A stretch of DNA of 64,000 bases from an uncultured Desulfosarcina sp. (GCF_963668215.1 NZ_OY764190.1:1612001-1676000), one strand, 5' to 3'; shown: positions 23,482 through 32,809, numbered from the stretch's first letter. Notes: generated from the letters alone by a model not told the origin. A program made the numbers and translations.

Positions 23482-24981
23482 ATGCTCAGTGCATCCGTAA
23501 AAACCGATTCATGGAAACAGCGGAAAATCCGTTGGGGCGAAATCGAACGGTACATGCAAGGCGACCGGGATTTCATCGACGATGCGGCGCTGACCCGGGC
23601 GATCGCCGCCAACCGAAATCCCGATCCGCTGCGAATAAGGGAGATTATCGCCAAGTCCCTGGCCATCGAAACCCTGGCCATCGACGAGGCGGCCGCACTT
23701 CTCAATGTCTCCGATCCCGAACTGCTGGCCGAAATGGAGACGGCGGCCGGACAGATCAAGAAAAAAGTGTATGATAACCGGATCGTCACCTTTGCGCCGC
23801 TGTACCTGAGCAATTACTGTGTCAACAACTGCCGCTATTGCGGATTTCGCAGTGAAAACAAAAAGATTCGGCGCATGACGCTGTCCATGGACGAGATCCG
23901 GCGGGAGACGGAAGTGCTGTGCGGCGATATCGGGCACAAGCGGCTGATCGTCGTATACGGCGAGCACCCGGTATCGGATATAGACTACATGGTCGAATCC
24001 ATCCGGACCATTTACGATGTCGCCGTTCCCGTTCGCCGGGGAGTCGGCCAAATCCGGCGGGTCAACGTCAATGCGGCCCCGTTGTGCGTCGAGGATTTGA
24101 AACGGCTGCATAAAGTGGGCATTGGCACGTTTCAGGTGTTCCAGGAAACCTATCACCATGCCACCTACGCCCGCCTGCACCCCGCCGATACCATCAAGGG
24201 CAATTACCGCTGGCGGTTGTACTGCATGCACCGGGCCTTCGAGGCCGGGGTGGACGATTTCGGCATCGGCGCCCTTTTCGGCCTGACGGACTGGCGTTTC
24301 GAGGTCTTGGGTCTTTTGGCCCACGCCCACGAACTGGAACGGGCTGTGGGCATCGGTCCCCATACCATTTCCTTTCCGCGCCTCGAACCGGCAGAAAATA
24401 CTCCCTTTCTCCAGGACAGCCAGCTGCGGGTGGCCGACGCCGACTTCAGAAAAGCCATCACCGTTCTTCGCCTGGCCGTGCCGTACACCGGCATGATTCT
24501 CACGGCGCGGGAATCTGCCGAAACCCGCCGGGCGCTGATGCCGTTGGGAATTACCCAGATAGACGCCTCCAGCCGCATCGGCGTGGGGGCCTATGCCAAT
24601 CCGGCGGCCGGCAATTCCCAGGACAACCGGCAGCAGTTTTTTCTGGGCGATCTGCGCAGCCTGGAGGAAGCGATCCGGGAACTGTCCGAAGCGGGCACCA
24701 TTACTTCCTTCTGTACGGCCGGCTATCGCTGCGGCCGTACGGGCAAACGGATCATGGATCTTTTGCGCAGCGGCAAGGAGGGCAGGTTCTGCAAGCTCAA
24801 TGCAGTACTCACCTTCCGGGAATGGCTCGACGACTTCGCTTCTCCCGAGACGGCCGCAGCGGCGGAAGCCGTCATTCGGTCGGAAATCGAGGAGATCGAA
24901 CGTCAGCAGCCGGGGATGGCCAAAACATTCAAGGAATACTACCGGCGCATCGCCGATGGAGAGCGGGATCTCTACTTATAA
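23482..24981 (+). CDS. hydG: [FeFe]-hydrogenase H-cluster radical SAM maturase HydG
   Basis: 499 residues, close to the usual length of about 470. The radical SAM cluster motif is SNYCVNNCRYCGF (C-x3-C-x2-C, about residues 111-123). Family-specific parts include GIGTFQVFQETYH and the C-terminal second-cluster region FCTAGYRCGRTGKRIMDLL with a later FCKLN. HydG splits tyrosine to make the CO and CN ligands of the H-cluster (known). It is the first gene of the operon behind the sigma-54 promoter, followed by hydE three bases later. Confidence 0.95.
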   Translation: MLSASVKTDSWKQRKIRWGEIERYMQGDRDFIDDAALTRAIAANRNPDPLRIREIIAKSLAIETLAIDEAAALLNVSDPELLAEMETAAGQIKKKVYDNRIVTFAPLYLSNYCVNNCRYCGFRSENKKIRRMTLSMDEIRRETEVLCGDIGHKRLIVVYGEHPVSDIDYMVESIRTIYDVAVPVRRGVGQIRRVNVNAAPLCVEDLKRLHKVGIGTFQVFQETYHHATYARLHPADTIKGNYRWRLYCMHRAFEAGVDDFGIGALFGLTDWRFEVLGLLAHAHELERAVGIGPHTISFPRLEPAENTPFLQDSQLRVADADFRKAITVLRLAVPYTGMILTARESAETRRALMPLGITQIDASSRIGVGAYANPAAGNSQDNRQQFFLGDLRSLEEAIRELSEAGTITSFCTAGYRCGRTGKRIMDLLRSGKEGRFCKLNAVLTFREWLDDFASPETAAAAEAVIRSEIEEIERQQPGMAKTFKEYYRRIADGERDLYL

Positions 24982-24984
24982 CTC

Positions 24985-26097
24985 ATGCGATCTCCTATTC
25001 AGACAAGCGGCAAGTCGAAAACGAATTTTACTACCGCAAAAATTCGCTCCCTGCTGGAATCGACCGGCCGCAAAGAGATCGAGGCGCTTCGTCAGGAAGC
25101 ACACTGGGCAACCCTGCTGCATTGCGGCAATCGGGTCTACTTCCGGGGCATCATCGAATTTTCCAACATCTGCACTTGTGACTGCTACTATTGCGGCATC
25201 CGCCGCAGCAACAAGGACGTGGTGCGCTACCAGCTCGCCAAAACGCAAATTCTGCGCCAGGCCAAATGGTGCGCCGAGCGGGGGTTCGGGTCCGTGGTCC
25301 TGCAATCGGGCGAACGGCGCGACGCCCGGTTTGTCGATTTCGTGACCGACGTGGTGCGGACCGTCAAAAATGAAACCCGCTGTTCTCTTCTGCCCGACGG
25401 ATTGGGAATCACCCTGTGCGTCGGAGAACAATCCCGCGAGGTGTACGCACGCTTTTTCGAAGCCGGCGCCCATCGCTACCTGCTGCGCATCGAAACCGCG
25501 TCGCCGAGTCTGTTTCGACGCTGGCACCCACCCGAACAAACTTTCGAAAACCGGCGGCGATGCCTTTCGCACCTGCGATCCATCGGCTACCAGGTGGGCA
25601 CCGGCGTCATGATCGGGGCGCCCTGGCAGACCACTGCCGACCTCGCGGAGGATGTGGCCTTTTTCAAGGAGATGGATGTAGACATGATCGGCATGGGACC
25701 CTACATCCCCCATCACGCCGCACCCCTGGCCAAGGTTGACGTGGCGCCGCCGGCCATGCGGCTGCAGCGGGCGCTGTCGACCATTGCCGTCGTCCGCCTG
25801 GTGCTGCGGGATGTCAATATCGCTGCTACCACGGCCCTGCAGACCCTGTCGCCTCTGGGCCGGGAAAGGGGGCTGGACTTCGGCGCCAATGTGATCATGC
25901 CCCAGGTGACTTCGCCCGAATGTCGGAAACAATACACGCTGTACGATGCCAAACCCTGTGACAATGAAACCGACCCCGGTTTTCAAAGCGCCCTGGAGAA
26001 ACGGATTCGGAACCTGGGGCGCGAAGTCGGTCGCAACCGGTGGGGGGATTCGCCCCATGCGTGGATTCGGCAGGCCTTTATCCAAGGAGCGGCCTGA
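24985..26097 (+). CDS. hydE: [FeFe]-hydrogenase H-cluster radical SAM maturase HydE
   Basis: 370 residues, within family range. The radical SAM motif is FSNICTCDCYYCGIRRSN (C-x3-C-x2-C, about residues 56-73). Then come GFGSVVLQSGERRDARFVDF and the TIM-barrel features LRIETASPSLF and GVMIGAPWQTTADL. HydE converts the HydG product complex toward the diiron subcluster (known). It starts at ATG 24985, three bases after the hydG stop, with no separate ribosome site, which suggests translational coupling. Confidence 0.94.
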   Translation: MRSPIQTSGKSKTNFTTAKIRSLLESTGRKEIEALRQEAHWATLLHCGNRVYFRGIIEFSNICTCDCYYCGIRRSNKDVVRYQLAKTQILRQAKWCAERGFGSVVLQSGERRDARFVDFVTDVVRTVKNETRCSLLPDGLGITLCVGEQSREVYARFFEAGAHRYLLRIETASPSLFRRWHPPEQTFENRRRCLSHLRSIGYQVGTGVMIGAPWQTTADLAEDVAFFKEMDVDMIGMGPYIPHHAAPLAKVDVAPPAMRLQRALSTIAVVRLVLRDVNIAATTALQTLSPLGRERGLDFGANVIMPQVTSPECRKQYTLYDAKPCDNETDPGFQSALEKRIRNLGREVGRNRWGDSPHAWIRQAFIQGAA

Positions 26098-26135
26098 ACC
26101 CCGCCGAACATCGAATTGAAAATAAGGAGCAAGCC

Positions 26136-28118
26136 ATGGCTAAAGTGATTTTTGGCGTCTGGGACGGCACCGTCATCGACAACAGGAGACGGAAAATCTT
26201 CGAAATCGAGGAAGATCCGTCCTTCCGGGAATTCGACGAGTTCAACCCCGGAAATCCCATCAAGGCCTTTATGGGCGGGCACGGATTTTTTATCTTTGAA
26301 AAGGGGGTCCATCTGCTGGATGCCTGCCGCCAGTACATGGAACGGGTGGCCCGCGAGTCCTGCGGCAAATGCACCCCCTGCCGGGTCGGCACGCAGATCA
26401 TCGTCTCCAAGCTCCGCGAACTGGCCAACGGCAACCGGGACGCGGCCGTGCTGGGTGAGATCGCCGCGATCGCCGAGCATATCCGCAGCACCTCCCTTTG
26501 CGGTCTCGGTCAGACAGCCCCGGTCGCCCTGCTCGAAATGATCCACTACATGCGTCAGGAACTGATCGCGGAAATCGCCGCCGGCAACGGCATGCCGCCG
26601 CAGCCCTGTACCACCTACGTGTCGGCGCCGTGCATCGAAGCCTGTCCCTCCAAGGTCGATGTGCCCCGCTATATCGACTTCATCAAGGACGGCAAATTCA
26701 CCCACTCCTTGGGCGTCATTCTCCAGAAATATCCCATGGCCGCGACGTGCGGCAGGGTCTGCGTGCGGTTCTGCGAAATGGCCTGCCGGCGCACCCAGGT
26801 GGACGAGGCGGTCGGCATCAAGGTGCTCAAGCGTTTCGTGGCCGACCGCGAGAAGTACATCACCAACGAATGGTTCAGCAGCTACCCGGCCGGGGAGAAA
26901 AAATCCGACGATTTAAAGGTGGCGGTCATCGGCACCGGTCCGGCGAGTATTTCAGCCGCCTATCATCTTCTCCTCAAGGGGTATCCGGTGGATGTGTACG
27001 AGGACAAAACGGTTCCCGGCGGCATGGCCGCCACCGGCATCCCCAACTACCGCCTGCCCAAGGACGTACTCGGCAGGGAGATCAGCATCATCGAAACCCT
27101 TGGCGGCCGCATTTTGTACGACCGCCGCTTGGGAAAGAAAATTACCATTAAAAGCCTGCTCAACGACGGCTACCAGGCCATCTTTCTGGGCGTGGGGGCC
27201 CACAAGGGCAAAATGCTGGGGGTCGCCGGAGAAGACACCGGCCTTCAGGGCTACCAGTTCGGGGTGAACATGCTGCTGCATATCAATCACGATTATGTCA
27301 ACCGGGGCATTCCCATGGACCTGGGCGAGAAGATGATCGTGGTGGGCGGCGGCAATGTCGCCATGGACTGCGCCCGTTCGGCCCTGCGCATGGGCGTGAA
27401 AGAGGTGCACCTGATCTACCGGCGGTCACGCAACGAAATGCCCGCCGACAAGGAAGAAGTGGAAGCCGCCGAAAAAGAGGGCGTCATTTTCCATTACCTG
27501 ACCCACCCCGTCCGCATCCTTCATGCCGACGGCCGGATCACGGGGGTCGAGGCCACCCGCATGGAACTCGGCGAAGTGGACGCCGGAGGCCGGCGCAGCG
27601 TCATGCCCGTTGCCGGATCGGAGTTCGTGCTGGAGGCCGACAGCATCATCCCGGCCATCGGCCAGCAGGTGGACCACAGCTTCACCAGCCCCGAAGAAGG
27701 ACTCCGCTTTACCAAGGGGGGCCTGATCGAAGTGAATCCCAACAGCCTGATGACCAGCCGCAAGGGGATCTTCGCCGGCGGGGACTGCGTCACCGGACCG
27801 GCCACCCTGGTACAGGCCATGGCTCAGGGACACCAGGCCGCCCGCTGCATGGACGATTACCTGACTTTGGGCCGGGTGCGGTTTTTCCCCGATGAACGCA
27901 TGAGCGATCTGGTGCAGGCGATTCAGCCCATGATTTCCAAGGGGGTTTCCATTCCCATTCGCCATGAATACCGGGTCAAGGTCAAGGAATTGGATCCGGA
28001 AGTGAGAAAACGCATGTTCGAAGAGGTGGAAAAGCCCATATCCGTGGAAGAAGCCTATCACGAGGCGGACCGCTGTATGCGGTGTTATCGCGTTTATTCG
28101 GTGATAACGGAACAGTAA
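26136..28118 (+). CDS. Hydrogenase-associated flavoprotein: NuoF-type Fe-S domain fused to a GltD-type oxidoreductase
   Basis: 660 residues from ATG 26136 with AAGGAGC upstream. Residues 60-145 match the C-terminal Fe-S helical domain of NuoF/HydB (C76-x2-C79-x2-C82 and C122 in SLCGLGQ), but the FMN- and NAD-binding Rossmann part of NuoF is absent. Residues 160-240 carry eight Cys around CIEACPSKVDVP and CGRVCVRFCEMAC, as in GltD/DPYD Fe-S domains. From about 258 a GltD-like FAD/NAD(P) pair follows (VIGTGPASISAA, VVGGGNVAMDCARSA). It lies between hydE and hydA and is probably the NAD(P)-reacting partner of HydA, perhaps in electron bifurcation. The exact acceptor is inferred. Confidence 0.85.
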   Translation: MAKVIFGVWDGTVIDNRRRKIFEIEEDPSFREFDEFNPGNPIKAFMGGHGFFIFEKGVHLLDACRQYMERVARESCGKCTPCRVGTQIIVSKLRELANGNRDAAVLGEIAAIAEHIRSTSLCGLGQTAPVALLEMIHYMRQELIAEIAAGNGMPPQPCTTYVSAPCIEACPSKVDVPRYIDFIKDGKFTHSLGVILQKYPMAATCGRVCVRFCEMACRRTQVDEAVGIKVLKRFVADREKYITNEWFSSYPAGEKKSDDLKVAVIGTGPASISAAYHLLLKGYPVDVYEDKTVPGGMAATGIPNYRLPKDVLGREISIIETLGGRILYDRRLGKKITIKSLLNDGYQAIFLGVGAHKGKMLGVAGEDTGLQGYQFGVNMLLHINHDYVNRGIPMDLGEKMIVVGGGNVAMDCARSALRMGVKEVHLIYRRSRNEMPADKEEVEAAEKEGVIFHYLTHPVRILHADGRITGVEATRMELGEVDAGGRRSVMPVAGSEFVLEADSIIPAIGQQVDHSFTSPEEGLRFTKGGLIEVNPNSLMTSRKGIFAGGDCVTGPATLVQAMAQGHQAARCMDDYLTLGRVRFFPDERMSDLVQAIQPMISKGVSIPIRHEYRVKVKELDPEVRKRMFEEVEKPISVEEAYHEADRCMRCYRVYSVITEQ

Positions 28119-28145
28119 AGCGTTCATCAGAAAAGGAGAATGACG

Positions 28146-29942
28146 ATGATCGGCACCATAAACGGCAAGCCAGTGGAATTTTCTGAAAACGAGACCATCC
28201 TTCAGGTGGCCAAACGCAATGGCCACTTTATCCCCACCCTTTGCGAAATGGCCGACCTGGACCACACGCCGGGCACCTGCCGGGTATGCCTGGTGGAAAT
28301 TCAGCGTCGCAACGGCTCCGGGCCGCAGGTGGTGACCTCGTGCAACACGCCCATGGAAGAGGGCATGGCGGTGCTCACGCGGACCCCGGCCCTGCGCGAA
28401 CAGCAGCGGCTTCAGGTCGAGCTGCTGCTGGCCGACCACAACCAGGATTGTGCCGTATGTATTCGCCACGGCAACTGCGAGCTTCAGGATGTGGCCCAGT
28501 TCGTCGGCCTTCAGCAGTCCCGCTACCACTATCCTCATTTCTACGAACAGCGCACCCGGGACGACTCTTCGGCGGCCATCGTCCGCGATATGAGCAAATG
28601 CATCCGCTGCCTGCGGTGCGTCAAGGTGTGCCGGGAAATCCAGGGTACGGACGCCCTGGTGATCACCGAAAAGGGGCTGGCCACCGAAATCAGCATCCGC
28701 GACAGCCTGCCTCTGGGCAGTTCGGACTGCGTGGCCTGCGGTCAGTGCATTCTGGTTTGCCCGGTGGGGGCCCTGGCCGAGCGGGACGACACCGAAACGG
28801 TGATCGACTATCTCTACGACCCGCGCATCGTCACCGTCTTCCAGTTTGCCCCGGCCATTCGCGTGGCCCTGGGAGAGGCCTTTCGCATGCCCCCCGGCGA
28901 GAATGTCGAAGGCCAGATCGTCACGGCCCTGAAACATCTGGGGGCCGATGTGGTGCTGGACACCAATTTCACCGCCGATCTGGTGATCATGGAGGAGGGC
29001 ACCGAACTGCTGCACCGCATCGAAAAAGGCGGGACCCTGCCCATGTTCACCTCCTGCTGCCCCGGCTGGATCAACTTCGCCGAGAAGAATTTCCCGGAGA
29101 TCCTGCCCCACATCTCCACCACCCGATCCCCCCAGCAATGCTTCGGCTCCATGGCCAAAACCTACCTGGCCGAGGGGATGGGCATCGATCCCAAAACCAT
29201 GCGGGTGATTTCCATCATGCCCTGCACGGCCAAAAAAGAGGAGGCCAAGCGCCCCGAATTTCTCAGTAAGGGCACTCCGGATGTGGATGTGGTGCTGACC
29301 ACCAGGGAATTTGCCCGCCTGCTGGAGCGGGAGGGAGTGGATCTTTCGGTCTTGGAGTCGTCGGCCTACGACAATCCATGGATGGGGGATTACACCGGCG
29401 CCGCGGCCATCTTCGGAACGACGGGCGGCGTGATGGAAGCCGCCCTGCGCACGGTTCACAAGGTGGTCACCGGCGACGAACTGGAGGGAATCGAATTTCA
29501 GCCGGTGCGCGGCAACGAAAAGGTTCGCGAGGCCGAGGTCGATTTGAAAAACGGTACGCCTCCCGTCAAGGTGGCCGTGGCCCACAGTCTCAAGGCGGCC
29601 CGGCAGATGGCGGAAATGGTCCTGGCGGGAGAGGCGCCCTATCACTTTATTGAAATCATGGCCTGCCCGGGCGGGTGCATGGGCGGCGGCGGCCAGCCGC
29701 GCAGCAAGAAGGCCTACCAGGCCAGTTGGCAGGAGCGGCAAAACGCCCTGTATGCCATCGACCGGCAGCGGGCGGTGCGCCAGTCCCACAACAACCCGCT
29801 CATCGAAAAGATTTACGACGACTTTCTGGAAAAACCCAATTCCCACAAGGCCCATGATCTGCTCCACACGACGTATCGGAAGCGCAAGCGAACCATTAAA
29901 CATACCATGAAAGAGATCTGGCAGGAGATCGAGGCGCGATAG
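28146..29942 (+). CDS. hydA: [FeFe]-hydrogenase catalytic subunit, group A with NuoG-like N terminus
   Basis: 598 residues from the second ATG (28146), seven bases from AGGAG; the first ATG (28140) nearly touches it. Order: plant-type [2Fe-2S] (CRVCLVE, TSCNTP), His-ligated [4Fe-4S] (DCAVCIRHGNCELQ), and two [4Fe-4S] (CIRCLRCVKVC, CVACGQCILVC). The H-cluster domain has L1 TSCCPGW (302-308), L2 MPCTAKKEE (358-366) and L3 MACPGGCMGGGGQP (505-518). The small-subunit-like C-terminal domain is fused. All H-cluster residues are intact. It is soluble, with no Tat signal, so it probably acts in the cytoplasm with the flavoprotein encoded upstream. Confidence 0.96.
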   Translation: MIGTINGKPVEFSENETILQVAKRNGHFIPTLCEMADLDHTPGTCRVCLVEIQRRNGSGPQVVTSCNTPMEEGMAVLTRTPALREQQRLQVELLLADHNQDCAVCIRHGNCELQDVAQFVGLQQSRYHYPHFYEQRTRDDSSAAIVRDMSKCIRCLRCVKVCREIQGTDALVITEKGLATEISIRDSLPLGSSDCVACGQCILVCPVGALAERDDTETVIDYLYDPRIVTVFQFAPAIRVALGEAFRMPPGENVEGQIVTALKHLGADVVLDTNFTADLVIMEEGTELLHRIEKGGTLPMFTSCCPGWINFAEKNFPEILPHISTTRSPQQCFGSMAKTYLAEGMGIDPKTMRVISIMPCTAKKEEAKRPEFLSKGTPDVDVVLTTREFARLLEREGVDLSVLESSAYDNPWMGDYTGAAAIFGTTGGVMEAALRTVHKVVTGDELEGIEFQPVRGNEKVREAEVDLKNGTPPVKVAVAHSLKAARQMAEMVLAGEAPYHFIEIMACPGGCMGGGGQPRSKKAYQASWQERQNALYAIDRQRAVRQSHNNPLIEKIYDDFLEKPNSHKAHDLLHTTYRKRKRTIKHTMKEIWQEIEAR

Positions 29943-29984
29943 GCGGCCATGGGAATTGAATTCGAAAAGGTGCTTGTTTCACCA

Positions 29985-30112
29985 CCCCTCACCCCGGCCC
30001 TCTCCCCTCAAGGGGCGAGGGAGCGCTCGCCGGAAACTGCGGAGTATTCAGAGCAGCTTGGGCGGCCCCGTTTTCGTTCCCTCTCCCCCGGGGAGAGGGA
30101 CAGGGTGAGGGG
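29985..30112. repeat. GC-rich inverted repeat of REP type between hydA and aspartase
   Basis: The arms at 29985-30021 and 30079-30112 are near reverse complements built on CCCCTCACCC and CCCTCTCCCC. Each arm is itself a hairpin. Such CCCTCTCCCC palindromes are scattered in many proteobacterial genomes. It can be read through in frame with the next gene, but the sequence is repeat, not protein. This places the true aspartase start at 30126. Confidence 0.75.
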
Positions 30113-30125
30113 AAAAGGCGATCAA

Positions 30126-31595
30126 ATGGCCCAACCTTTTCGCATGGAAACAGACGCGATAGGCAGCGTGGAGATTCCCGCCGAAGCCCTGTTCGGCATC
30201 CACGCCTGGCGCGCCAGGGAGAACTTCCCCAATACGGACCGGTTTTCTCAGTACTGGTATCAAGCCGTCGGGACGGTGAAGCTGGCCTGTTTCAACACGA
30301 TCGAACGGTTCCAGAAGGCCGTTGTGAAGAAGTTCGGAAAAGCGCCGCCCATTAAAATGATGGCGCAGGAAAAAATCGAGGCCCTGCAGGAAGCGGCCAG
30401 GGAGGTCATTCAGGGAAAACATTTCGAGGGGTTCATCGTGCCGGCGGTCCAGGGTGGTGCGGGAACCAGCATCAACATGAACATCAACGAAATCCTGGCC
30501 AATGTGGCCCTTTCGAAGATAGGCAAGGCTCCCGGAACATATGCCGAAATCGACCCCATCGAAGATGCGAACCGCTACCAGAGCACCAACGACGTCATCC
30601 CCACAGCCCTGCACGTGGCCTGTATGCAGCGATTGCCGGCATTGGAAAACCGGATCAATCTCCTGCGGCACGAGATCGAAAAACTTGAAGCGGCCCATCG
30701 AAACCACCTGCGGATCGCCTACACCCAAATGCAGGCGGCGGTTCCTTCTTCCCTGGGGCGGCTTTTCAGCACCTACAACGAGGCGCTGTCCCGGGACTGG
30801 TGGCGCATTTCGCGGGGTCAGGAGCGGCTGAAGGTGGTAAATCTGGGCGGGAGTGCTATCGGCGGCGGCCTGGCGTCCCCCCGTTTTTTCGTCATGGAAG
30901 CGATCCGCGAACTGCAGAAATTGACCGGGCTTCCGGTTACCCGCAGCGAGAACATGCACGACGCCACCTGCAACCTCGACCCGTTCGTGGAGGTCCACGG
31001 CTTTTTTACCGCCCATGCCGTTTCGCTGGAAAAAATGGTGGGGGACCTGCGGCTGCTGGCTTCCGATCTGATCGAGGCCAACGATATCCGCCTGCCCCGA
31101 AAGCAGGTGGGCTCCAGCATCATGCCCGGCAAGGTCAACCCCGTCATCCCCGAGTTCGTTATCGGCTGCGCCCATAAGGTGTACGCCAACGGGGCCATGG
31201 TGAACGGTTTGGCGGCCCGGGGCCTTTTAGACCTGAATGCCTATCTGCCCATCATCGGGCATGCCTTCTTGGACAGCCTGGAGTTGTTGATTGCCGCCAA
31301 CCGGACCTTGCAGGAAAATCTGTTCTGCGGGTTGGAAGTCAACGCGCAGGCTGCCGAAAAAAAGCTCTACCGCAGCCCTTCGGTGTGCACGGCCCTGCTT
31401 CCCTATCTTGGCTATGGAAAGGCCGCGTTGCTGGCCAGGGAAATGCAGCGATCGGGGGGCTCCATTCACGAGGCTAACGAGAACTTGCAATTGATCGATC
31501 CGGAAAAACTGGAAGAACTTTTGTCCCCCTCCAATCTGTTGAAGGAAGGGTTTTCCATTCACGATCTGGTCGGTGAAATGGGGGAGCGTTCATGA
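30126..31595 (+). CDS. aspA: Aspartate ammonia-lyase (fumarase/aspartase superfamily) in the hyd operon
   Basis: 489 residues from ATG 30126; longer in-frame starts would translate the REP repeat. The N terminus METDAIGSVEIPAEALFGIHAWRARENF is of aspartase type. QSTNDVIPTALHVA and the signature GSSIMPGKVNPVIPE (about residues 325-339) are intact. It would split aspartate to fumarate and ammonia. Its place between hydA and hydF, with hydF overlapping its stop by four bases, suggests that it serves H-cluster assembly, for example by giving ammonia for the bridging amine. That link is inference. Confidence 0.85.
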   Translation: MAQPFRMETDAIGSVEIPAEALFGIHAWRARENFPNTDRFSQYWYQAVGTVKLACFNTIERFQKAVVKKFGKAPPIKMMAQEKIEALQEAAREVIQGKHFEGFIVPAVQGGAGTSINMNINEILANVALSKIGKAPGTYAEIDPIEDANRYQSTNDVIPTALHVACMQRLPALENRINLLRHEIEKLEAAHRNHLRIAYTQMQAAVPSSLGRLFSTYNEALSRDWWRISRGQERLKVVNLGGSAIGGGLASPRFFVMEAIRELQKLTGLPVTRSENMHDATCNLDPFVEVHGFFTAHAVSLEKMVGDLRLLASDLIEANDIRLPRKQVGSSIMPGKVNPVIPEFVIGCAHKVYANGAMVNGLAARGLLDLNAYLPIIGHAFLDSLELLIAANRTLQENLFCGLEVNAQAAEKKLYRSPSVCTALLPYLGYGKAALLAREMQRSGGSIHEANENLQLIDPEKLEELLSPSNLLKEGFSIHDLVGEMGERS

Positions 31596-32809
31596 GAGGC
31601 AGAGAAACCCGCCCCCACATCGGCATCTTCGGCCGCACCAATGTCGGCAAGAGTTCGTTCATAAACGCCATCACCGGCCAGGACGTCTCCATTGTCAGCG
31701 ATCTGGCGGGAACCACCACCGACCCGGTGAACAAAAGCGTCGAATTGACCGGCATCGGTCCGGTCGTATTGGTGGACACGGCCGGTTTTGACGATACCTC
31801 CCAACTTGGCGAGCTTCGCGCCAACCGCACCCGGAAAGTTCTCGAAACCATCGATGCGGCCATTTTGCTGATCGCGAACAATGCGATCTCCGAAACGGAA
31901 CAGGCATTGATGGACCGGTTCCAATCCGAAGCGATCCCCTTTTTGCTGGTCCACAACAAAAGCGATCTGGAGATTTGGCAAAACGCCTGCGCTTCGATTC
32001 CCCACGAGGTGCCGGTATTTGATTTTTCCAGTGTTTCCCATGAAGACCCCTGGCCGCTGCTGCGTGAGCTGAAACGCATCATCCCCCCTTCGGCATTCAA
32101 ACGGCAGCCGCTGGTCGGCGACCTGGTTGCCTATGGCGATGTCGTGATGATGATCGTGCCCATCGATCTCGAAGCTCCGGAGGGACGCTTGATTCTGCCC
32201 CAGGTGCAGGCCATCCGCGATATTCTCGACAACGACGCCATTGCCATCGTTCTCAAGGAACGGGAAGTGGATGTCTTTTTGAAAAAGACCGGCATCGAAC
32301 CCAGCCTGGTCATCACGGACAGCAGTATTTTTACCAAAGCCGATGCCATGATCCCCAAGGATATCCCGCTGACCGGTTTCAGCGTGATGCTGGCCCGGTT
32401 TAAAGGAGATTTCGACGCCTATCTGGAAGGCACGCCGAAGATATCGGAGCTGAAAGACGGCGACAGGATTTTGCTTTTGGAGTCGTGCTCGCACCACACC
32501 TCCTGCGACGATATCGGCAGGGTGAAAATCCCCCGCTGGATTTCAAACTTTACGGGCAGAAATCTCCATTTCGAAATCGTCGCCGGCCTGGACGATATTC
32601 CAGGCACGATCCAGGACTATTCCCTGGTGGTGCAATGCGGCGGTTGCATGGTTACCCGCAGGCAACTGGTCAACCGTTTGCAGCCTGCCCGCAAAGCCGG
32701 CATTCCGGTTACCAATTACGGCATGGCCATCGCCTACGTGCAGGGCGTTTACGAGCGCGCGGTGGCCCCTTTTGTCAACCAGGAGGCCCTGGAGGCAACC
32801 TATTTATAA
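31592..32809 (+). CDS. hydF: [FeFe]-hydrogenase maturation GTPase HydF
   Basis: 405 residues, normal HydF length. The GTPase domain has GRTNVGKSSFI (G1, about residues 10-20), the TTTDPV switch, DTAGFDD (G3) and NKSD (G4). A dimerisation domain follows. The C-terminal cluster domain has CSHHTSC (about residues 301-307) and VQCGGCMV, the Cx(H)x…CxxC ligands of the [4Fe-4S] scaffold. HydF assembles the diiron subcluster before insertion into HydA (known). It overlaps the aspartase gene by four bases, and the operon proper probably ends here or at the next gene. Confidence 0.95.
   Translation: MRGRETRPHIGIFGRTNVGKSSFINAITGQDVSIVSDLAGTTTDPVNKSVELTGIGPVVLVDTAGFDDTSQLGELRANRTRKVLETIDAAILLIANNAISETEQALMDRFQSEAIPFLLVHNKSDLEIWQNACASIPHEVPVFDFSSVSHEDPWPLLRELKRIIPPSAFKRQPLVGDLVAYGDVVMMIVPIDLEAPEGRLILPQVQAIRDILDNDAIAIVLKEREVDVFLKKTGIEPSLVITDSSIFTKADAMIPKDIPLTGFSVMLARFKGDFDAYLEGTPKISELKDGDRILLLESCSHHTSCDDIGRVKIPRWISNFTGRNLHFEIVAGLDDIPGTIQDYSLVVQCGGCMVTRRQLVNRLQPARKAGIPVTNYGMAIAYVQGVYERAVAPFVNQEALEATYL

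Noticed and set aside
27426..29903. 825-codon open frame on the minus strand opposite hydA and the flavoprotein gene
   Set aside because: It is a mirror of GC-rich coding sequence. The plus strand encodes clear, complete hydrogenase domains and the antisense product shows only His/Gly/Gln-rich low-complexity sequence.
29949..30125. N-terminal extension of the aspartase starting at 29949
   Set aside because: It would translate the CCCTCTCCCC-type inverted repeat. The family N terminus begins at about 30144, so ATG 30126 fits better.
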